Positions 7,957 to 16,897 of a DNA stretch of 37,384 bases are shown piece after piece. This DNA comes from Pseudoalteromonas prydzensis (GTDB lineage: Bacteria; Pseudomonadota; Gammaproteobacteria; Enterobacterales; Alteromonadaceae): positions 1-37,384 of the forward strand of contig NZ_DRGM01000044.1 in NCBI RefSeq assembly GCF_011050055.1. Reading direction: 5' to 3'. Below the pieces are notes generated by a model. It was not told the origin of the DNA. It did not search any database and worked only from the letters and a program-made list of their open reading frames with translations. Both the position numbers and the translations under genes were made by a program. Numbering within the stretch: the stretch's first letter is position 1; each line of letters starts with the position of its first letter.

Positions 7957-9477
7957 TCAACTCACTTTAGCTGCGGTCTTCATTGCAAGGAGTTGCTCTG
8001 CATGTGGTTCACAATGCTTATTACACAGTTCATGCAAATACACTTTTGCGCCATTACAAATTGCAATGGGAGCAGGTTCAAATGCCTGCTGGCACCGCGA
8101 GCTTTGGTAGTCCATGCCACCAAGTAAGCAATACCAACTGGGTCTAAAATAAACTTGCTGTTGGGTAAGCTGTGACAAATACGCATCAAAATCATCGCCA
8201 TTAAGCCACGCTTTTAGTAAAGACTTTAAAGCACTAGAGCTGTGATTCAGTTGCTTTGCTGTAAGCCAGTATTCACTGTCGGTGCGCAAGCTAGTTGCAT
8301 AATGCGCAACCACATAATCTTTAATGCCATACACTAATTGATGCAGTTGTTGATTGACGTGTTCGGCTACTTTTAATGACTGTTGGTTGTTTTTTAGCTT
8401 TGTTAAGGCTTGGCTAAATAACTTAATACTATGTTGAGTAACCAGCAAAGATGTCGCTTCGATGGGCTCAATAAAGCTCTGCGCCAACCCTATAGCCATA
8501 ACATTGCTTTGCCATGCAGACTGCATACAGCCGACTTTCATTGTTAAATGCCGAAACGCGCTATTTTGTGGATCTATGTTTAATTGCAGGGCAAGCTCAT
8601 ACTGGGCTTGTTCATCAGTGATATGTTTTGAGCTATACACATAGCCGTTACCAATACGGCTAGTCAGCGGAATTTGCCAACACCAACCGGCACTTAGCGC
8701 CGTAGATTGGGTGGCACATGGCATCACAGCATCGCTAGAAATTGGCGTCGCTACAGCTACAGCACGGTCGTTAAGTAGTTCATCAGCAAATGAATTAAAA
8801 GGTGTACCCAGTGTTTGCTCAATTAACAGTGCATTAAAGCCACTGGCATCAATAAATAAGTCGCCGTTAATTTGTTGTCCATTCACAAGCGTAATATCAA
8901 TTATATTGCCATTGCTGTTTATATTCGCGTGGCTAAACTCACCATCAATGTGTTTAACCCGATTCTCTTGTGCATAGGCTTTTAGCACACCCGCTAATTT
9001 TATGGCATCAAAATGATAACCATACGTTTGCTCTTTGAGCATAGGTGTATGCACTTTTGGACTTAAATTTTGTTTTGCGATATGGCCTGTTAAAAAATAC
9101 TCATCTGGGGCTTGCCAATCGCCATTACCGCGCCTTCGGGCATTAGCATTGACAAAATAAACCTCGGCGGTTTTTTCATCCATGTCGCTATAAAATGGAT
9201 GGAAATAACAACGTTCATCGCCATTCCAATTATTAAAGTAAATGCCGGCTTTGTAGCTTGCATCGCACTTGGGCATCCATTGTTGTTCACTAATACCGAG
9301 TGAATCCATAAAGTTTTTTAAGTGTGGTGTCGAACCTTCACCAACACCAATACTGCCAATTTTACTCGACTCAACAACACTAATAGCTAATTCCGGATGC
9401 TGCTTTGATAAATACGCAGCACACATCCAGCCAGCGCTACCTCCGCCTAAAATAACTAATTTATTTATGATAGCCAT
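7957..9477 (-). CDS. Flavin-dependent tryptophan-halogenase-family protein (PrnA-like)
   Basis: This is a 506-residue FAD protein of the PrnA/RebH halogenase family. The FAD motif GGGSAG is at 11-16, the GVGEGSTP motif at 44-51, a Lys at 76 (YKAGI) aligns with the catalytic Lys79 of PrnA, WCWQIP at 265-270 is the halogenase signature WxWxIP, and EPIEA at 337-341 matches the conserved EPxE segment. All residues usually cited for halogenation appear present. Free tryptophan is an unlikely substrate: family members from TonB-receptor clusters, such as BrvH of Brevundimonas, halogenate indole in vitro, and their true substrate is unknown. No flavin reductase gene is in the window. It follows the TBDR gene by 36 bp with a terminator in between, and no Shine-Dalgarno sequence is visible. 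Confidence 0.88.
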   Translation of the reverse strand: MAIINKLVILGGGSAGWMCAAYLSKQHPELAISVVESSKIGSIGVGEGSTPHLKNFMDSLGISEQQWMPKCDASYKAGIYFNNWNGDERCYFHPFYSDMDEKTAEVYFVNANARRRGNGDWQAPDEYFLTGHIAKQNLSPKVHTPMLKEQTYGYHFDAIKLAGVLKAYAQENRVKHIDGEFSHANINSNGNIIDITLVNGQQINGDLFIDASGFNALLIEQTLGTPFNSFADELLNDRAVAVATPISSDAVMPCATQSTALSAGWCWQIPLTSRIGNGYVYSSKHITDEQAQYELALQLNIDPQNSAFRHLTMKVGCMQSAWQSNVMAIGLAQSFIEPIEATSLLVTQHSIKLFSQALTKLKNNQQSLKVAEHVNQQLHQLVYGIKDYVVAHYATSLRTDSEYWLTAKQLNHSSSALKSLLKAWLNGDDFDAYLSQLTQQQVYFRPSWYCLLGGMDYQSSRCQQAFEPAPIAICNGAKVYLHELCNKHCEPHAEQLLAMKTAAKVS

Positions 9478-9480
9478 AAC

Positions 9481-9506
9481 TAAAAAAGGCCGCCAAGTGG
9501 CGGCCT
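9481..9506 (-). terminator. Intrinsic terminator between the TonB receptor and halogenase genes
   Basis: The 8-bp GC-rich stem AGGCCGCC (9487-9494) and GGCGGCCT (9499-9506) has a four-base loop. On the minus strand it is followed by a run of six T and ends four bases before the halogenase ATG. Expression of the halogenase would require read-through or a promoter inside the receptor gene. Confidence 0.9.
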
Positions 9507-9513
9507 ATCTCCA

Positions 9514-12147
9514 TTAGAATTTATAACTTACACCAAGGTAATAACGTGAACCAAACTCGATAGTATTTTGCGTTAAAGCAAAGTTAGTATCGTACGATTG
9601 CACCACTTCGTTGGTTAAGTTAACGCCTTCAAGGCTAACATCTAAGTTTTCCATGGCATGCCAGATGATTGACGCATCAATTTGTTGATAGTTATCGTTT
9701 TTAACTGCTTGGGCTGCACCAACACCAATCCATTCACTGCGCCAGTTATATGCTAAACGAGTGCTGATAATATCGTTCTCAAAGAACACTGATGCATTAA
9801 AACTATTTTCAGAAACACCTGGTACCATTTCTTTTGAGCCATCTGGCGTGGTTGTTTCACTGTCTACGTACGTATAGTTAGTCACCACCCCAAAACCGTT
9901 AGCAAAGCTATGCTGTAGTTGCAGTTCAATACCATTTACAGAGCCTTCGCCGTTACTACGAGGACGAGTAACACGGCATTGCTCATATAGATCTGGACTG
10001 GCGCCACAGCCATCTACAAATTCAACCGCTTCAGTCGAAAAAACAACGTTATCAATTTGTTTGCTGAAAAATCCTGCTGATGCCATAGAAGCGCTTGTAA
10101 AGTAATACTCTATAGCAATATCGCCCTGGTTAGCTTCATAGGGTTTTAGATCAGGATTTCCCCCTGTGGCGCTACCAAAATTGGCATTAATTGCTAAGCC
10201 GGGTTTTAAATCACTGTAGTTTGCGCGAGACATAACTTGTGATGCTGCCGCGCGAATAATAATGTCATCCGATAAATCATAAGCAAAGTTTACGCTAGGG
10301 AGTAAGTTATTATAATCGACCGTCTCTTTGAAAACCGCGCCGTCGGCGTAGCCGCTCGATGTTTGCTCAGTCTCAACGTAACGTAAACCAATATTACCTC
10401 GGTAGTTTTCACCACTAAAATCAGCCTTCGCGTAAATGGCGATCATATCTTCATCCACTGAAAAAGTATTACCTAAGTTAGCGACTTCGGTCAGTTCGCC
10501 AGCTGCATACTTACCGCTGATGAAATCCCACCATTTATCTGTATCAAGTGAGGCATATGCATCAAGCGTATGACCAGAGCTTTGTGAATGTAGCCCAGTT
10601 AATACGCCATCACTCCAATTTGATAAATTACCATCAGGAACAAAACCAAGTACTTCGTCTGGATTACGGTTAAATGCAATACGCGAAAATTCACTACGAT
10701 TAAATTTAATGCCGGTCTTGATTGCAGTAAAGAAATTACCATCTAACTCAAATTTAATATCAGCTTGAGCATAACTGACATCATGCTCTTGCACTGTGGT
10801 ATCAAAATTTGCTTCTTGCGCATGTTTAAATTGTGTTGCATCGGTAGCATCTAGCGAAGTTAGCCAAACTTGATAAGGACCCGTAGCATCATAAGTAAAA
10901 CCACCATCTGTGCTGTTTTGTCCATTAGGAAATGCAGGATCACCTATTTTACCTCCTTCATCTGAGGCTGGGATCCACCATGAAGATGCGCCAAACTGCG
11001 TGCCGCCATCTGATGTTGATTTACCAATTACACCACGGAGTTCAAAGCCATCACCTTGAAACTTACCTGATAGGTTTAGTACATCAGCTTTCATATTAAC
11101 CGCATTACGTACTACTGGATTATAAATAATAGAAGCATATGCAGGTAATATAGTTGCTTGCTCGGTACCGCCTAATGCATTGTTGGTTACATTGGTAGAA
11201 CCCGCACCACGGGCGCCAACCGTCAGAAAGTTATGGTTTACATGCGGGTTATCAAATTCAAAACGAAAATAATCAAGCACAAACTCCATATTATCGGTTG
11301 GTGCAAACTGCGCGGTTAATTGCGCGCTGGTCCGCTCACGCTCAGACTTAAATGCTTGCGAACCTAAACTCCATGCACCGACTGTCGATTCTTGTCCTGT
11401 TGCTTGGTTTTCTGCAAAGTACTCATAGTAGCCGCCAATTGACTCAAGTACATGCCGCCCTGAAGTTAATTGTTCATAAGAGTACGCAGCTAAAATACCA
11501 AATTTTTCGTCTTCATTTTTCCAACTAGCAAGTATTGATGCACCAGGATCAGTCTCATCATACAATGAACTTTGTGCCAGCTCCGCAGAGAGCAGTAGCG
11601 TATTTGCATCTAACTCCAGAGGTTTACGAGTCGTTAAGTTAACGGTCCCTCCCAATGCGCCTTCTTCGATATCTGCTTCCGGTGTTTTATACACTTGGAC
11701 ACCCGACACCTGCTCTGCTGATAACAATTCCATATTAAAAGTACGTGTCGCTGGGCCTAAGTCGTACCATGAGGTGCTTGCTACTGTTTGACCATTGAGT
11801 AATATTCTTGATTGCTCAGGTGCAGTACCACGAATAGTTACGCCATTTACCTCGCCATATTGACGGTCAACCGTCACTCCTGAAATACGTTGTAGTGCAT
11901 CACCAATGTTTTTATCCGGAAATTTACCAATATCTTCTGCGGTAATGGCATCTACCACTCCATCTGCAAAACGCTTAGTGTTCATTGACGCTTCTAAAGA
12001 GCGACGAATGCCACGCACTTCAATGGTTTCGATATCACTGTCGGCTTGAGTTTGAGCTGCAGCTAATGCCATTGGACTGACGTATAGTGCTGATATATAT
12101 ATCGCCAATGTCGATAATTTAAGCGGTGCTTTGTTGATACTTTTCAT
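9514..12147 (-). CDS. TonB-dependent receptor, probable GlcNAc/chitooligosaccharide type
   Basis: This outer-membrane receptor of 877 residues imports a substrate too large or scarce for porins, using TonB energy. A signal peptide covers about residues 1-30 (cut near ALA), followed by a TonB-box-like IETIEVRGIR, a plug with DALQRISGV and VTIRGT, and a long barrel ending in Phe (SYKF). The style matches the large Xanthomonas/Caulobacter/Alteromonadales TBDR class used for glycans. The start at 12147 was chosen because AGGGGACTAGGA precedes it and the signal peptide begins there; the frame extends to 12249 without support. It sits between the halogenase and a divergent AraC regulator. The glycan substrate is inferred from the hexosaminidase and deacetylase nearby. 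Confidence 0.87.
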   Translation of the reverse strand: MKSINKAPLKLSTLAIYISALYVSPMALAAAQTQADSDIETIEVRGIRRSLEASMNTKRFADGVVDAITAEDIGKFPDKNIGDALQRISGVTVDRQYGEVNGVTIRGTAPEQSRILLNGQTVASTSWYDLGPATRTFNMELLSAEQVSGVQVYKTPEADIEEGALGGTVNLTTRKPLELDANTLLLSAELAQSSLYDETDPGASILASWKNEDEKFGILAAYSYEQLTSGRHVLESIGGYYEYFAENQATGQESTVGAWSLGSQAFKSERERTSAQLTAQFAPTDNMEFVLDYFRFEFDNPHVNHNFLTVGARGAGSTNVTNNALGGTEQATILPAYASIIYNPVVRNAVNMKADVLNLSGKFQGDGFELRGVIGKSTSDGGTQFGASSWWIPASDEGGKIGDPAFPNGQNSTDGGFTYDATGPYQVWLTSLDATDATQFKHAQEANFDTTVQEHDVSYAQADIKFELDGNFFTAIKTGIKFNRSEFSRIAFNRNPDEVLGFVPDGNLSNWSDGVLTGLHSQSSGHTLDAYASLDTDKWWDFISGKYAAGELTEVANLGNTFSVDEDMIAIYAKADFSGENYRGNIGLRYVETEQTSSGYADGAVFKETVDYNNLLPSVNFAYDLSDDIIIRAAASQVMSRANYSDLKPGLAINANFGSATGGNPDLKPYEANQGDIAIEYYFTSASMASAGFFSKQIDNVVFSTEAVEFVDGCGASPDLYEQCRVTRPRSNGEGSVNGIELQLQHSFANGFGVVTNYTYVDSETTTPDGSKEMVPGVSENSFNASVFFENDIISTRLAYNWRSEWIGVGAAQAVKNDNYQQIDASIIWHAMENLDVSLEGVNLTNEVVQSYDTNFALTQNTIEFGSRYYLGVSYKF

Positions 12148-12398
12148 TCCTAGTCCCCTATTTATTGTTATTAAAAGCGTTACTAGGGTATCGCGCCGCA
12201 TTAGTGTGAAGCAGTACAATTGACACCTTATCCGGTACTTTCCTATCAAAGGAATGTTAATTTTGATGGCAAAATGTTCAATGCACTGTTAGCAAAGAAT
12301 GGTGCGTAATAGATTAATACTAAAAGTGAATTGAAAAGTATTACTTGGACTGCTAATAATTGTTCAATATAGGGACTAAAATAAATAAGGAGGTCGTC
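12148..12398. other. Divergent intergenic region between the TonB receptor and AraC regulator genes
   Basis: This 251-bp stretch should hold promoters for both genes. I see a 7-bp inverted repeat, TAATACT (12315-12321) and AGTATTA (12337-12343), 56 to 84 bases upstream of the regulator start, a possible binding site. No clear consensus promoter or NagR-like operator was found. Confidence 0.45.
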
Positions 12399-13268
12399 AT
12401 GCGGGCAATGTGTGAAAAAGTCATTCCTAATACCAATTCATCATGGCGTTATTGTAAGTATACGCTTGACTATATTCCATTTAATTGGCATTACCACCCA
12501 GACTTTGAAATTTGCCTTACCTTAAACAGTAAAGGGGTATGCCATATTGGTGACTATATTGCGCCTTATGGCGAACTTGATTTAGTGATCCTTGGTGCTG
12601 ATTTGCCCCATACTTGGCAATCGTCACCGAATATAGATAACAGCGTACAAGTTGTCCACGTTGCACAAATTCCAAAAAAATGGCTTAGTCAGCAAATTAC
12701 TAGTCACCCTGAATTTGCCATACTTGAAGAGTTATTAATTGCTGCGCGACAGGGCCTTAAATTCTCGACTAAAACAGCGATGATAGCGAAATCATACTTT
12801 GAAAAAATCGAGGTCAGTAATCCTTTTGAGCAATATTTAGGCTTATTTAAATTGTTGTATTTAATGAGCCAAGAAGCAGTCCCTCAACAGCTTTCTAGCG
12901 CGAGTTTTTGCTACGCCAATAAAACGGATCCAGCAAAAGATAAATTTGATAAAGTGATTGATTATATTTATCGCCATTACACCGAGGGCTTAAGCGCAGA
13001 GCAATTAGCTAACATGGCGCATATGAGCACCAACCACTTTCACCGCTTTTTTAAAAAGCGTATGGAACGCACTTTAACAGAATTTATTAACCAGTTAAGA
13101 ATTGGTCAAGCTTGTAAGCTATTGATCAATACTAACCGCGCTATTACGGCTATCAGCGATCAGTGTGGGTTTAAAAATACCTCTAACTTTAATCGCCGCT
13201 TTTTAACACTAAAAGGAACAACACCAAGCCAATTTAGAAAGCGCTTAAAACAAAAGTCATTAGTGTGA
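12399..13268 (+). CDS. AraC-family transcriptional regulator
   Basis: This DNA-binding regulator of 289 residues has an N-terminal cupin-like sensor domain (about 1-150, with HYHPDFEICLTL near residue 30) and a C-terminal double helix-turn-helix (about 185-289, with LSAEQLANMAHMSTNHFHRFFKK and ITAISDQCGFKNTSNFNRRF). The HYHP and PHTWQSS motifs are typical of sugar-responsive AraC proteins. The start at 12399 is set by a strong AAGGAGG five bases upstream; the frame extends 39 bases further without support. Divergent placement from the TBDR suggests that it controls the receptor/halogenase genes and perhaps the deacetylase gene. The inducer is unknown, but a GlcNAc-containing sugar fits. Confidence 0.88.
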   Translation: MRAMCEKVIPNTNSSWRYCKYTLDYIPFNWHYHPDFEICLTLNSKGVCHIGDYIAPYGELDLVILGADLPHTWQSSPNIDNSVQVVHVAQIPKKWLSQQITSHPEFAILEELLIAARQGLKFSTKTAMIAKSYFEKIEVSNPFEQYLGLFKLLYLMSQEAVPQQLSSASFCYANKTDPAKDKFDKVIDYIYRHYTEGLSAEQLANMAHMSTNHFHRFFKKRMERTLTEFINQLRIGQACKLLINTNRAITAISDQCGFKNTSNFNRRFLTLKGTTPSQFRKRLKQKSLV

Positions 13269-13275
13269 AAGAGTA

Positions 13276-13298
13276 AAAAGGTAGGCTACCTACCTTTT
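13276..13298. terminator. Bidirectional terminator between the araC-type gene and the deacetylase gene
   Basis: A 10-bp perfect inverted repeat, AAAAGGTAGG (13276-13285) and CCTACCTTTT (13289-13298), lies between two convergent genes, with A and T ends suitable for termination in both directions. Confidence 0.85.
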
Positions 13299-13308
13299 AT
13301 AAATACCG

Positions 13309-14436
13309 TTATTTTTCAAGTAACCACAATGCAGGCGTGTTGGAAGGCTGCCAATTACTTTGGGAATAATGTGCTTGTAACACAGAATAAATTTTATCTT
13401 GATAACTTACAAAATTAGTAGCTTCGTATTGCCTGTTTTGTTGCCATTGAGGCGCATAATTATCAAGTGTATCAAATCGATACCCTTCTGCTCTTGCGTG
13501 CTCAACAAAGCTTTTAATTTTTGGTAAGTTAATCGTCGCGCCTTGCCCGCGCGGACCATCTTCAAACAAAAAGTCATGGGTGAGTATCACTACTTTATTC
13601 GCTGCTAATCCATCGCTGCAATCTAAGTTTTGCGTGCGGCTATTGACCGGATCCATTGTTTTGCCAGGACAAGTATTGACGATTTGATTAATGCTTTCGA
13701 CCATTTGAATACCATCTGCCATTGTTTCTGCTGGGTAATCAACTCCCCAGTTCACGGGGCCCCAATCAAAATCCCAGCCATAAACCTTATAGTCGTCGCT
13801 TGCTAATTTATCAGATATTTTTACTGCGACTTGTGAACTATTGGTAGACACCTGTGGATCACAAGAAAAAGCCGGATCCCAAGGCGGTAAATTATCAGAT
13901 GTTGCGCATAAACCATCACCTTTAAAAGTTTTCGTAACACGCCACGCATTGGTATACGGCAAGCGTGCCATTGTTCTCATTTTAAAGTTTGGGAAGCTTT
14001 CTGCATTAGGTAATAACGCTAAGACCTTTTGAGTATTGAGCTCAAAGTAATCATAATCGGTGCTTACATTTTGGTAGGATTTAACTGGCCATAAGCCAAC
14101 TTCGTTACAATAAACAGCCCCGGAGCGTTCTCCATCCGTGCAATTATGTAACATATGGTCATAACTATGGTTAGCTAAAAGGTGACCGCTATTTAAAAGC
14201 TTAGCTAATGCTAATTGTGAATGTTGTTCATTTTCATCGCCTTCACCATACATATGGAAAGCATTGATAAAAAATGTCGCTTTTATTTGCGCCTCATCTA
14301 AAGCATCAATTAGCCCAGAGGTGGCATTAATCGGGCCATCATCAAACGTTAAATAGATAACCTTATCATCATCTGCAAAGCTGTAAGTTGAGCATAAACT
14401 TGCACACAATAGCGTTATTGCCATTTTATTTTTCAT
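13309..14436 (-). CDS. Secreted polysaccharide deacetylase with C-terminal chitin-binding module (chitooligosaccharide deacetylase-like)
   Basis: This is a predicted carbohydrate esterase family 4 enzyme removing acetyl groups from chitooligosaccharides. It has 375 residues. A signal peptide covers about 1-21, TFDDGP is at 30-35 with the metal/catalytic Asp pair, and HSYDH at 90-94 supplies the two metal His residues. The last 45 residues (FVSYQDKIYSVLQAHYSQSNWQ and PALW) form a CBM5/12-type chitin-binding module. Vibrio and Shewanella enzymes of this type convert chitobiose to GlcNAc-GlcN, an inducer of chitinases; I recall them as having two such modules, here only one is visible. The start at 14436 is supported by GGAGAG about four bases upstream. 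It has its own transcription unit, convergent with the AraC gene. Confidence 0.87.
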   Translation of the reverse strand: MKNKMAITLLCASLCSTYSFADDDKVIYLTFDDGPINATSGLIDALDEAQIKATFFINAFHMYGEGDENEQHSQLALAKLLNSGHLLANHSYDHMLHNCTDGERSGAVYCNEVGLWPVKSYQNVSTDYDYFELNTQKVLALLPNAESFPNFKMRTMARLPYTNAWRVTKTFKGDGLCATSDNLPPWDPAFSCDPQVSTNSSQVAVKISDKLASDDYKVYGWDFDWGPVNWGVDYPAETMADGIQMVESINQIVNTCPGKTMDPVNSRTQNLDCSDGLAANKVVILTHDFLFEDGPRGQGATINLPKIKSFVEHARAEGYRFDTLDNYAPQWQQNRQYEATNFVSYQDKIYSVLQAHYSQSNWQPSNTPALWLLEK

Positions 14437-14541
14437 TTCACTCTCCATTAATTAACACCTAGTTAATATTGCATGCTATTTAGCCCTCGACTGATACGAA
14501 GCAATGCAATTTAAGTATTAATCAAACAAAATGAATCTCTG

Positions 14542-15708
14542 TTACTTCCCTATCGCTTGTTTAGCAAACAGGTGCTTAATTGGGCCTAAGTTATCAACCA
14601 TCGTTAAGCCAACACCACGTACCAGTTTTTTAAGTGGGTTAGCGCCTGCAAATAACTCTTTTAAGCCTTGCATCATGGCAATGTGCTTTTGTGCATCGAG
14701 CTTGCGGGTGCGTTCGTAATCACGCAACAGTCGATTACTGGCAAACTCTTTATTGTCAGCAGTTAACAGCTCTATAAGGTAAGCGGCATCTTTAAGACCT
14801 AAGTTCATACCAAGCCCAGCTAATGGATGAATGGTATGTGCAGCATCACCCATTAATACCACTTTGCCAGAGAGCCATTTTTGCGCGTAACGCATTTTAA
14901 GAGGGAACGCGACACGCTCGCTTTGCACCTCACATAAACCGCATTGGCCATCCAGAGCTGCCATTACCGCTTTATTAAACTCGGTATTATCCATTGCCAG
15001 TAACTGTTGGCAATGCTCAGGGCTGGTTGACCAAACAATTGAATGGCTGTGTTCATCTGGCAATGGTAAAAACGCCAGTGGCCCGGTTGGTAGGAATATT
15101 TGCCGCGCGGTGTTGTTATGCAGCTCAGTGGTTTTTACAGTGGCGACAATGGCATTGTGGTCGTAATCTTTAAAGGTGATCGGCAAATTGAACTGTTTAC
15201 GGATCGCTGAATTAGCGCCATCGGCTGCCACTAATAACTTGGCTATAACTGGCTCACCTGAGTCGAGGGTAATGAATACATCATTATCACTTTGGTGTAT
15301 TTGTTGGTAGCGTGTAGCAAACATCAATGTCGCTTGGCGGTGGTTTTCTAGCTCCTTGATCAACGCATAACGAATAATATCGTTTTCAACTATGTGACCT
15401 AATTGAGGTAAATCTAAGTCAGCACTATTAAAGGCAATTTTGCCAAAGCTGTCTTGATCACGTACATCCATATGGGTGTAGGCACGCGCCCGCTGGGCGA
15501 TGATCTCAGGCCACACATTAAGCGATTCAAATAAGCCTTGGCTGGCTAAACTTAATGCACTAACACGCAGTGCATAATCATCACCTGGTAACGTTTGCTT
15601 TGCTGCAGCATCAATAACAACCACGCTGATATTGGCTTTTGCCAGCCCCAGAGCGAGAGTTAAGCCAACGCAGCCACCACCCACAACACATACTTGCGCC
15701 TGTTTCAT
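14542..15708 (-). CDS. ubiI: UbiI (VisC), FAD-dependent 2-octaprenylphenol C5-hydroxylase
   Basis: This flavoprotein hydroxylase of aerobic ubiquinone synthesis has 388 residues. The N-terminal FAD motif GGGCVG is near residues 10-15, and the second FAD motif GDAAHTIHPLAGLGMNLG lies near residue 290. The assignment as UbiI rather than UbiH rests on gene order (ygfB-pepP-ubiH-ubiI as in E. coli) and is well supported. It overlaps the upstream ubiH by 4 bp, indicating translational coupling. It is the last gene of the operon; no strong terminator was seen in the 105 bp before the deacetylase gene. Confidence 0.92.
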   Translation of the reverse strand: MKQAQVCVVGGGCVGLTLALGLAKANISVVVIDAAAKQTLPGDDYALRVSALSLASQGLFESLNVWPEIIAQRARAYTHMDVRDQDSFGKIAFNSADLDLPQLGHIVENDIIRYALIKELENHRQATLMFATRYQQIHQSDNDVFITLDSGEPVIAKLLVAADGANSAIRKQFNLPITFKDYDHNAIVATVKTTELHNNTARQIFLPTGPLAFLPLPDEHSHSIVWSTSPEHCQQLLAMDNTEFNKAVMAALDGQCGLCEVQSERVAFPLKMRYAQKWLSGKVVLMGDAAHTIHPLAGLGMNLGLKDAAYLIELLTADNKEFASNRLLRDYERTRKLDAQKHIAMMQGLKELFAGANPLKKLVRGVGLTMVDNLGPIKHLFAKQAIGK

Positions 15709-16889
15709 AGTCGTTTACCTTGTTTAACTTGCCCCATTAATTGCTTGGCCAGTGGGGTTTTTAATGAAGAACATAAATCCATGGTGAATAAGCCGCAACT
15801 GCGGCCCAAAGCGAGTAATCGCGAGCTATTTGAAAACAATCGTACTAGGCCATCGGTCAAGGTCATCACAGTATTGATATCTTGGCTGCGTTGTTTAGCG
15901 TATTCACGGGTAAACGCATAACTACCAAGTGGCTGTTTGCTTTTAACAAGTTCACACAATACTTGTACATCACGCAGGCCTAGGTTAAATCCTTGCCCTG
16001 CAATGGGATGAATTGCATGCCCTGCATTACCAATCAGTACAGTACGATGCGCAGTTAACGACTCCGCGCGGCCATACACTAGCGGGTAACTTGCTCGCAT
16101 ACCGACTTTCGTGAATTGCCCAGCTCGATAACCAAATGCATTGTGTAGTGCTTTTAAAAACGCGTCGTCATTAAGTGCCATATGCTCGCCCATTTGCTCT
16201 GGTTCCATGCACCACACCAATGAATAACGGTTATTACTCATTGGTAAAAGTGCCATTGGCCCCCGCTCTGTAAAGCGTTCAAAGGCATGATTATGATGAC
16301 CACCCGCCACTTCAATATTGGCAATAATTGCCCCTTGTGAATAAGGCTCAGTGGTAAAATTAAGATTAGCTAATTGCCGCGTGGATGATTGCGCACCATC
16401 AGCAATAACCACTAAGGCAGCTTGAATTTGCTGCCCTGAATTGAGCGTTATAGCGGCATAATCTTGCTGGTAACTTAAACTTGCCACACTATCGGGGCAA
16501 AAAAGCTCAACTTTTGAGTGCGTTAGCAGCTGATGTAAAGAGCGACCAAATGGATTAACCTCAACCACATAGCCTAGTGCCGGTTGGTTAAATTCGTGGC
16601 AATCAATATGGGTTTTACCAAAGTGGCCTCTATCTGAAACCGTCACTTTTTTTATCGCTGCAGAAAAACTCGCGGTAGGGTCAAATACATTAAGTTGCTG
16701 TAAAAATTGCACTGATTGCTGCGCAAGCGCAATGCTACGATCATCAAAGCTGGGGTGATGTTCACCACTTGGTTGATGTGCTTCAATAACCGCAATACTA
16801 AGTTCAGCTGCTGACTTTGCTAAACTCAAGGCACAGCTGGCGCCGGCTAGGCCGCCACCAATAATGACTACATCAAACTGCTTTGCCAC
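15705..16889 (-). CDS. ubiH: UbiH, FAD-dependent 2-octaprenyl-6-methoxyphenol hydroxylase
   Basis: This flavoprotein hydroxylase of ubiquinone synthesis has 394 residues if it starts at the GTG at 16889. That start has AGGAG at 16895-16899, five bases upstream, and places MAKQFDVVIIGGG directly before the FAD motif GGGLAG. The alternative ATG at 16904 would overlap pepP by 7 bp and has no visible site. The second FAD motif is GNAGHAIHPIAGQGFNLG near residue 285, with Asn in place of the usual Asp of the GDAAH motif, a substitution known in some UbiH proteins. It is the third gene of the ygfB-pepP-ubiH-ubiI operon. Confidence 0.9.
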   Translation of the reverse strand: MAKQFDVVIIGGGLAGASCALSLAKSAAELSIAVIEAHQPSGEHHPSFDDRSIALAQQSVQFLQQLNVFDPTASFSAAIKKVTVSDRGHFGKTHIDCHEFNQPALGYVVEVNPFGRSLHQLLTHSKVELFCPDSVASLSYQQDYAAITLNSGQQIQAALVVIADGAQSSTRQLANLNFTTEPYSQGAIIANIEVAGGHHNHAFERFTERGPMALLPMSNNRYSLVWCMEPEQMGEHMALNDDAFLKALHNAFGYRAGQFTKVGMRASYPLVYGRAESLTAHRTVLIGNAGHAIHPIAGQGFNLGLRDVQVLCELVKSKQPLGSYAFTREYAKQRSQDINTVMTLTDGLVRLFSNSSRLLALGRSCGLFTMDLCSSLKTPLAKQLMGQVKQGKRL

Positions 16890-16897
16890 GGTTGCTC

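Noticed and set aside
12148..12249. Longer start for the TonB receptor at 9514-12147
   Set aside because: The extension contains no signal peptide, while the internal start has AGGGGACTAGGA before it and a proper signal peptide after it.
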